33,620 nt of DNA, taken from NCBI GenBank assembly GCA_021203545.1, contig JAJQAZ010000024.1, positions 1 to 33,620 on the forward strand, in the 5' to 3' direction. The notes under the pieces are model-generated. The model did not search any database and was not told the DNA's origin. It saw only the letters and a program-made list of their open reading frames with translations. The DNA is from Tannerellaceae bacterium. Lineage in GTDB: Bacteria; Bacteroidota; Bacteroidia; Bacteroidales; Tannerellaceae. Positions 28,310 through 33,620 of the stretch are shown one piece after another. Within the stretch, counting starts at the first letter, position 1; each line of letters opens with the position of its first letter. Both the position numbers and the translations under genes were made by a program.

Positions 28310-28413
28310 AACAAAATTTGCAACTCGTACTAGTATAATCGTATTTATTTTTATATTCGCATTCAGAATACTTGATAATGTATGTCAATTAAGAATATAA
28401 TAATAAATTAAAG

Positions 28414-30162
28414 ATGTCTTCTTATAACCCTATTAACCAGGTTGAAATTAAAATCAACGGAAAAGATTGCGATTATCTTTCTATGAGCTTGTACCAGTCG
28501 GTCAGCACCCATCATCGTTTTGAAATAAAAGTAAATTATAAACTCCACACCAGTAGTGTATGGGCTACAACACCTGATGAAATATTTAAACAATTGGGCC
28601 AGCAGGTATATATTAAAATACACCATGACGGGCACAAAGAAATAACAGAATTTTTTGGAATAATAACCGATATTTCCACTTGTGGTAAAAATGGTGATCA
28701 GGGAACTGTCCTGTTAAAAGGTGGTTCGCCGACTCTTATTTTGGACCGTGATCCCTCCATGGGATGTTTTGTTGATTATAATCTGCAAAATATTGTAAGT
28801 GAAATATTAGACCAAAGCGGAGTAAACATAGAGGTGGATAATAATCCTAAATATACATCTACAATACCTTATGTAGCCCGTTATAAAGAAAGTAGTTATA
28901 GCTTTCTGGCCCGTATATTAAATAGTTTTGGAGAATGGTTCTATTATGACGGAGGCAAATTAATAGTAAGGAATCCGGGTATTACTACTACTTCAAAAGC
29001 CATGTATGATATGGAATTGAATGAGGTTGAAATAACTTCGGATATCCGGGCACTAAATACAGAAATATATGACTATGATCCACTGAAAAATGAATATTTC
29101 AATGATGCTCCTTCATTCGTGGAAGGAAGCAATAATTATATGCGAATAGCCCGCAATTATTCGGAAAAGTTTTATCCACACATAGGAATTTTACCTGCTA
29201 CACATGGCATTGTTGACGAAAATGATGTAATAAATCAGATGAAAGCAATATATAGCCGGAAGTATTCGCAAATGTCACGATTCAAAGCTGTAAGCGATAC
29301 ATGTGCAATCCGTCTGGGTGAAATGGTAATTACTACTGTTCCTAAATCGTTTGAAGGTGTTACTGTAACAGATCTGGGACGTTATCGTGTAACAGAAATA
29401 CTTCATACAATGGATGAAAATGGTATTTACAAAAATACATTTTGGGGAGTTCCCGGTGGTACGGAAGTAATGATGCCGGATCCAAACATACAGCCACCGG
29501 TTGCTTATCCTGAACCCGCCATTGTAGTAGATAATAAAGATCCAGACAAATTGGGACGGGTAAAAGTACAATTTTACTGGCAATATCTTACAGATGAATC
29601 AACTACCAACTGGATACAGGTGCAGACCCCTGACGGAGGCGGGGATAAAAAAATAAACCGTGGATTCTTTTTTCTTCAGGAAACAGGCGACCAGGTAATG
29701 ATCGGTTTTCAGCAGGGCGATCCCAGCCGGCCTTTTGTAATGGGTAGCCTGTATCACTGTAAAAATACGCTTGGAGCAGCTCCCGAAAATAATATTAAAA
29801 CAATCCGGACACGTAGCGGACATTTGGTAGAATTTAATGATAATGAACAGGAAGATTGGGGTATTAGCATAACTGACCATGCAGGAAATAAAATTCATCT
29901 TGATACAAAAGAAAATAACATTGCTATTTTCTCCAAAGGAAATATTTCACTGGAAGGTGAAAATATTCTTTTGAAAGCTACTGCCAATATAGAAATGCAG
30001 GCCGATACCAATATCCGGATAGATGCATTGGATACTCTTCATATAGGAGCTAAAAACAATATAGATATTTCAACAGATAACAATATGCAGATTAAATCTG
30101 TAAATGCGATGCAGATAGAATCAGATAGTAAACTCGATATAGATGGCCAGGAGATTAAATAA
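28414..30162 (+). CDS. vgrG: Type VI secretion tip protein VgrG
   Basis: 582 residues, the compact Bacteroidetes form. The N-terminal part (about 1-340) resembles gp27-like domains, for example YKESSYSFLARILNSFGEWFYYDGGKLIV. A gp5-like OB-fold follows (about 365-450): DPDKLGRVKVQFYWQ and WIQVQTPDGGGDKK...GDQVMIGFQQGDPSRPFVMGSLYH. The remainder is a beta-helical needle with repeated N-I-x-I patterns. It forms the trimeric spike that carries effectors. The genes after it (a tiny repeat ORF, a PAAR protein and a VasX-like protein) make a standard spike-effector cassette. No sheath, baseplate or ClpV genes are in the window. Confidence 0.95.
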   Translation: MSSYNPINQVEIKINGKDCDYLSMSLYQSVSTHHRFEIKVNYKLHTSSVWATTPDEIFKQLGQQVYIKIHHDGHKEITEFFGIITDISTCGKNGDQGTVLLKGGSPTLILDRDPSMGCFVDYNLQNIVSEILDQSGVNIEVDNNPKYTSTIPYVARYKESSYSFLARILNSFGEWFYYDGGKLIVRNPGITTTSKAMYDMELNEVEITSDIRALNTEIYDYDPLKNEYFNDAPSFVEGSNNYMRIARNYSEKFYPHIGILPATHGIVDENDVINQMKAIYSRKYSQMSRFKAVSDTCAIRLGEMVITTVPKSFEGVTVTDLGRYRVTEILHTMDENGIYKNTFWGVPGGTEVMMPDPNIQPPVAYPEPAIVVDNKDPDKLGRVKVQFYWQYLTDESTTNWIQVQTPDGGGDKKINRGFFFLQETGDQVMIGFQQGDPSRPFVMGSLYHCKNTLGAAPENNIKTIRTRSGHLVEFNDNEQEDWGISITDHAGNKIHLDTKENNIAIFSKGNISLEGENILLKATANIEMQADTNIRIDALDTLHIGAKNNIDISTDNNMQIKSVNAMQIESDSKLDIDGQEIK

Positions 30163-30182
30163 CCAGTAATTCAGAATTGGAT

Positions 30183-30260
30183 ATGAAGGGTAAAAATACG
30201 GTTATTAAAGGTAATTCTACCGTTATACAAGGTAATAGTTATAAAATGGAAATTATTTAA
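30183..30260 (+). CDS. Candidate 25-residue repeat peptide between vgrG and PAAR
   Basis: A short frame of 25 codons, MKGKNTVIKGNSTVIQGNSY then KMEII, ends two bases before the PAAR start. It is made of three 7-residue units (GKNTVIK, GNSTVIQ, GNSYKME) encoded by three 21-base units starting at 30189, 30210 and 30231. The repeat period and G-N-S-x-V-I pattern resemble beta-helix coils such as the needle of VgrG. It could be a real small protein, a needle-tip remnant, or an untranslated spacer. Confidence 0.4.
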   Translation: MKGKNTVIKGNSTVIQGNSYKMEII

Positions 30261-30262
30261 GT

Positions 30263-30844
30263 ATGGGGTTTCAGGTAGCTGTAGTAGGTAGTAACCATGT
30301 CTGTCCAATGGTAGAGGGACTCAAACCCCATGTTGGCGGCCCCATAATAGGACCGGGCATGCCGGGTGTTTACATTCAGGGACAAATAGTAGCGGTAGTA
30401 GGTGATAAATACCTCTGTAGCGGAGGCAGTAGCCCGGATAAAATTATAAGCGGATGTCCGGGGGTATTGATAAACGGAAAAGAGATAGCTATTGTGAATA
30501 GCATGACCCAACACGGAGGTATGATCGTTTCCGGTATACCGGGTGTAACAATTTCTCCCTGTTCAGATGATACGCCGCCTGCAGAAAATAATAAACCGGA
30601 ACAGAAAGTATATAATCTACAATGGAGAAAAGAAGAAAATATTACCCATGCCGGACAGATAGAAGAAGAAATATTCTTAACAGCAGATACAATCGGATAT
30701 GAAGAAGGTGATGAAGTGAACATTGAAATTTTTGATTCTTCAGGTAATCTGGTTGACGAAGTTAATGGTACAGTAAAAGAGGGATGTGTTGAAGTACGAT
30801 GGATTATTAAAGATAAAAATGAAGAAACCGATTCAAAAGAATAA
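30263..30844 (+). CDS. PAAR-domain spike-tip protein with C-terminal extension
   Basis: 193 residues. The PAAR-type domain spans about 1-115, with the repeated P-G-x-x-I-x-G pattern (IGPGMPGVYIQGQIVAVVGD, SGCPGVLINGKEIAIVNS, VSGIPGVTISPC) and metal-ligand candidates H13, H23 and C15. After a proline-rich linker (TPPAENNKPEQ) comes a separate beta-rich domain of about 70 residues (LTADTIGYEEGDEVNIEIFDSSGNLVDEV). This is Ig-like in style and often used as an adaptor for effectors. It follows vgrG and ends 5 bases before the large effector gene, so it probably caps VgrG and docks that effector. Confidence 0.88.
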   Translation: MGFQVAVVGSNHVCPMVEGLKPHVGGPIIGPGMPGVYIQGQIVAVVGDKYLCSGGSSPDKIISGCPGVLINGKEIAIVNSMTQHGGMIVSGIPGVTISPCSDDTPPAENNKPEQKVYNLQWRKEENITHAGQIEEEIFLTADTIGYEEGDEVNIEIFDSSGNLVDEVNGTVKEGCVEVRWIIKDKNEETDSKE

Positions 30845-30849
30845 TTAGT

Positions 30850-32706
30850 ATGGCTGATTTGAACGAATATGTTTTTGTTATTAAAAACGGAGATAATATT
30901 GCAAAAAGTCCTGAACTAAAACAATATACAAAAGGATTACATATCTATTTTACACGCTATGGACTGGTAAAGAAAGAAAATAGTTTCTTACAACTAAGTA
31001 CCCTATTTCCAGAACAGGAAAAAAGTGATATACTGAACAGCAAAGAATTGCCCGAAGTAGAAGGATATAAATTTGTAAGACGTACCATCAGAGATGGTTA
31101 TTTATATGTTTATAAAGAGAGTATTAAAGAGTGGTATGAGTATAAAGTGGAAGACGGTATTCTCAAAAATATAAAATGGAAAACATTAGAGACAAATGTA
31201 AGGGAACCGGATGAATCCGAAACAGGACAAAGTTTTCTGAAAATCGGAAACAAGGAAATCCTTCATATAGGGTACTCTGAATCCCAATGGAAGGCAGCCT
31301 ATGTAAAAAAAGTAATGGGTAGCGCTGCAGAAAGAGAAAAAAGACTCCAATGTATAGAGGCTGCCGGATGTATCGAAACCTATTTTAAAAACCAGAAAGG
31401 AGAAAAAACAGGTTTTCCTGTAGACATTTCAGGAATGAATACTACAGATATCTATTATGACCAGAAAGCTTTCCATACTTCGTCTGAAATAATCCAGTCG
31501 GAAAGCCATAAAAATTATGTAGAGATAGATAATGGATTTTCAAAAAATAAGATAAACCAGGTTGCTTCCGTATATATGGCATTGCATGATCCTATCGGAG
31601 CTGCCAATGATATATGCGAAGATTTATCAGAAGGATATACAAAATTAAACTGCCTGTTATATGCCATAAAAAGCGGAATTAAAATAGAAGAGATAGAGGC
31701 TTTGTACGATAAATATTTAGAACATGTTATAGATAGTGAAAGAGAAAATAAAATATCCTTTCCCGATTATCTGATGTTGCAACGAAATCAGAATCAATTG
31801 CAGAATGCGGAAAATCTTTTTAATTTATCCTTACAATTATATCATTTACTATTTAATAATAAGAATGAATCCTTAAATTCCCATAGGGGATCTACCAACC
31901 GGGATGCTTTGGAAAAATATCTGGAAGTAAAAAAAAGAGAAGAAATAAGACTGAATATTAACCTGATACGTAAAAGCCTGTTATCGTTATTAGATACCAA
32001 TTATTACCATAACTCTTTATTGAATATATTAAATGCGAATGAAATGACCGGTTTAACCTGCCGGTTACTACCGGTTACCCACCATAAACTGTTACTGATT
32101 CCACCTAACAAGTTAGACCGTGCGTTGGATTTGCGTAGTAATTGGGATAGAGAAGATGAAAAATCGGATATCCGTGTCTATTTGGAAAAAGCGTTTCATA
32201 GTGATACTGCATGGAAAAATTTAACCATTCAAACTGATAAAAATAAAACGGAAATAAAAACAACAGCTTTATTTGAAAAAGATATCAATTTTGATGAACT
32301 GTATATCGAAGCTAAATATGACCATATACGAATGAATACGTTGGTTATACAAACCATTGGTATACTAACCGGACTATTGGATAATTATTCTGTTTTCAGG
32401 AATCCTACCGAAAGAATTGTGAATTTTATAGCCAAATATACAGGAACGAGAAATTCACCTGTTATAGAAAAAATGATTAAAGAATTCGGAGAAGGAAAAG
32501 AAATCGGAAAAAATCTGCCTGACCCAACCATTGCATCAATCAATCAAACTAAAAAAATAATATTAACAGCCAATCCTCAACGGACAGAAATAACAGACCA
32601 TCTACGTAAAAAATACAATGATCGAAAAAATATATACAAAGAAAAAAACAGAAATAAACGAAAAAAAAATAGACGTCAAATTAGCTCATCCCCGAAAAAT
32701 AAGTAA
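30850..32706 (+). CDS. VasX/BTH_I2691-like type VI effector, N-terminal reading
   Basis: 618 residues as read. The N-terminal region has the VasX-type pattern: RRTIRDGYLYVYKESIKEWYEYKVEDG (about 77-103), HIGYSESQWKAAYVKKVMGSAAEREKRLQCIE (about 139-170) and VYMALHDPIGAANDICEDL (about 241-259). VasX-like proteins are large type VI cargo whose C-terminal membrane helices form pores in target cells. This reading ends in a lysine/arginine-rich tail (32630-32706) that looks non-coding. The neighbouring frame continues with sequence typical of the same family's C-terminus, so this is probably the front part of one longer effector. Confidence 0.8.
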   Translation: MADLNEYVFVIKNGDNIAKSPELKQYTKGLHIYFTRYGLVKKENSFLQLSTLFPEQEKSDILNSKELPEVEGYKFVRRTIRDGYLYVYKESIKEWYEYKVEDGILKNIKWKTLETNVREPDESETGQSFLKIGNKEILHIGYSESQWKAAYVKKVMGSAAEREKRLQCIEAAGCIETYFKNQKGEKTGFPVDISGMNTTDIYYDQKAFHTSSEIIQSESHKNYVEIDNGFSKNKINQVASVYMALHDPIGAANDICEDLSEGYTKLNCLLYAIKSGIKIEEIEALYDKYLEHVIDSERENKISFPDYLMLQRNQNQLQNAENLFNLSLQLYHLLFNNKNESLNSHRGSTNRDALEKYLEVKKREEIRLNINLIRKSLLSLLDTNYYHNSLLNILNANEMTGLTCRLLPVTHHKLLLIPPNKLDRALDLRSNWDREDEKSDIRVYLEKAFHSDTAWKNLTIQTDKNKTEIKTTALFEKDINFDELYIEAKYDHIRMNTLVIQTIGILTGLLDNYSVFRNPTERIVNFIAKYTGTRNSPVIEKMIKEFGEGKEIGKNLPDPTIASINQTKKIILTANPQRTEITDHLRKKYNDRKNIYKEKNRNKRKKNRRQISSSPKNK

Positions 32707-33620
32707 TTCCTATCCCAATAGACTTAAGTTTACTTTAAATCCTAAACAATATGAATACACTATAATAGGAACAAAAGTAGTAGATGCTAATGCTTTACAC
32801 AATACACCATACCATAACTGGGCACATAAAATGACCAACCATCCTGCCTACAAAGGTGTTTTGTCTTTTATAGCCGTTGTCAATATGGATATGGCTATTT
32901 CGGAGATATCTAATAATAAATCAATTAAAGATATATTTGCATTAGGAAGTGCTATAAGTGAAGTTTCCGGAATTATACTGGAACATGCTATTACTACTCA
33001 AAAATTATTAAGTAGAAAAATAGATGAACAAGTAGTAAAATCTTTACCTAAATTTTTATCTAAAGTTGCTGTGGAAATAAATGTAATAGTTATGGGTATG
33101 GATACTTACGATTTTCACAAAACAAAAGATTATGATGCCATGTGGTGTATGGGGGTTGCTACAGGGTTATCGGCAGGATTATTTGTTGTCTCATTTCTTA
33201 AATTAAGTGCTTCTCTTTTTATTCCCGGCCTGATTATAGGAGCAGCTATAATAGGGTTAAGTATATATGCCGGATTTCTGGAAGATGATAATTTAGAACA
33301 ATATATTAAACAGAGCCCTTTTGGGTGGAAATATAGATATTTAGGAAAAAAGAAAGAGAATAAAAATGACGATAAGTTTGTCTCTTTTCTTCCTACCCAT
33401 TATGCCTGGAATCTGATACATAAAAAGAATCTATATGTTGACGAAAATGATATATGGAATACCTATCAAAAAGCATGTTATCATTTACAGGATTTGCTTA
33501 TTTACTACAAAGTAGATTTATCTCCCCTGAAAGAAAATATAAAACTGGGCTTTGGCGGAACATTAACGACACAAATGACTATAAAGGTAACCTTTTTTGA
33601 ATTTAAAACTGATATAAGTA
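32618..33620 (+). CDS. VasX-like effector C-terminal part, runs off window
   Basis: Open from ATG 32618 to the window end (at least 334 codons), in the +1 frame relative to the preceding gene and overlapping it by 89 bases. It begins MIEKIYTKKKTEINEKKIDV. Near 33145-33294 there are two strongly hydrophobic segments (GVATGLSAGLFVVSFL and LFIPGLIIGAAIIGLSIYAG), followed by FLEDDNLEQYIKQSPFGWKY. This tail resembles the D-x-x-L-x-x-W/Y...FG motif after the spans of VasX-type toxins. It is either the second half of one effector (frame change somewhere in the A-rich 32608-32669, for example the A9 run 32661-32669) or a separate overlapping gene. Confidence 0.65.
   Translation, partial: MIEKIYTKKKTEINEKKIDVKLAHPRKISNSYPNRLKFTLNPKQYEYTIIGTKVVDANALHNTPYHNWAHKMTNHPAYKGVLSFIAVVNMDMAISEISNNKSIKDIFALGSAISEVSGIILEHAITTQKLLSRKIDEQVVKSLPKFLSKVAVEINVIVMGMDTYDFHKTKDYDAMWCMGVATGLSAGLFVVSFLKLSASLFIPGLIIGAAIIGLSIYAGFLEDDNLEQYIKQSPFGWKYRYLGKKKENKNDDKFVSFLPTHYAWNLIHKKNLYVDENDIWNTYQKACYHLQDLLIYYKVDLSPLKENIKLGFGGTLTTQMTIKVTFFEFKTDIS

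Overview
The window looks like chromosome of a Bacteroidales bacterium (genus not determined). The signs are a TTTG-N20-TAnnTTTG promoter, few Shine-Dalgarno sequences, a six-bladed beta-propeller lipoprotein beside a GG-leader peptide remnant, DUF2975/HTH and DUF5009 proteins, and a VgrG-PAAR-effector cassette of the Bacteroidetes type VI kind.

Layout. (1) 1-4387, plus strand, visibly AT-rich: an unusual four-gene run of a radical SAM/SPASM enzyme (5' end outside the window), a cobalamin-binding radical SAM enzyme, an M42-type metallopeptidase and a formyltransferase-like protein. This is the best candidate for an undescribed small-molecule or peptide-modification pathway. (2) 4584-8062, minus strand: two DUF2975 membrane proteins, signal peptide peptidase SppA and a small HTH regulator, apparently one operon. 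Its upstream region (8063-8400) carries two palindromic operators and a seven-unit array of CACGAAC-like boxes at 22-bp spacing. (3) 8780-18126, minus strand: an outer-membrane porin, the urea ABC transporter urtABCDE and urease structural genes ureABC, with structured repeats in two gaps. No urease accessory gene (ureDEFGH) lies in the window. (4) 18357-19700, minus strand: a beta-propeller lipoprotein preceded by a broken GG-leader precursor gene. (5) 19945-24493, plus strand: a polyprenyl-phosphate-type GT2, a small membrane-anchored protein, a multi-span GT-C-like protein, a COG0731-type radical SAM protein and a DUF5009 acyltransferase-like protein. (6) 24591-28309: leuS and a YitT-family protein. 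(7) 28414-end: vgrG, a 25-codon repeat ORF, a PAAR protein with a C-terminal extension, and a large VasX/BTH_I2691-like effector running off the window.

A caution applies throughout. At least five otherwise healthy genes are broken by what looks like one missing base in a homopolymer: the SPASM enzyme, the formyltransferase, urtB, urtC and the DUF5009 gene. The ureA/ureB junction and the GG peptide may share this fault, and the VasX-like effector has a frame change in the other direction. The simplest reading is homopolymer undercalling in the assembly, so the breaks should not be taken as biological pseudogenes without checking reads.

All family assignments come from reading motifs; no database search was run.
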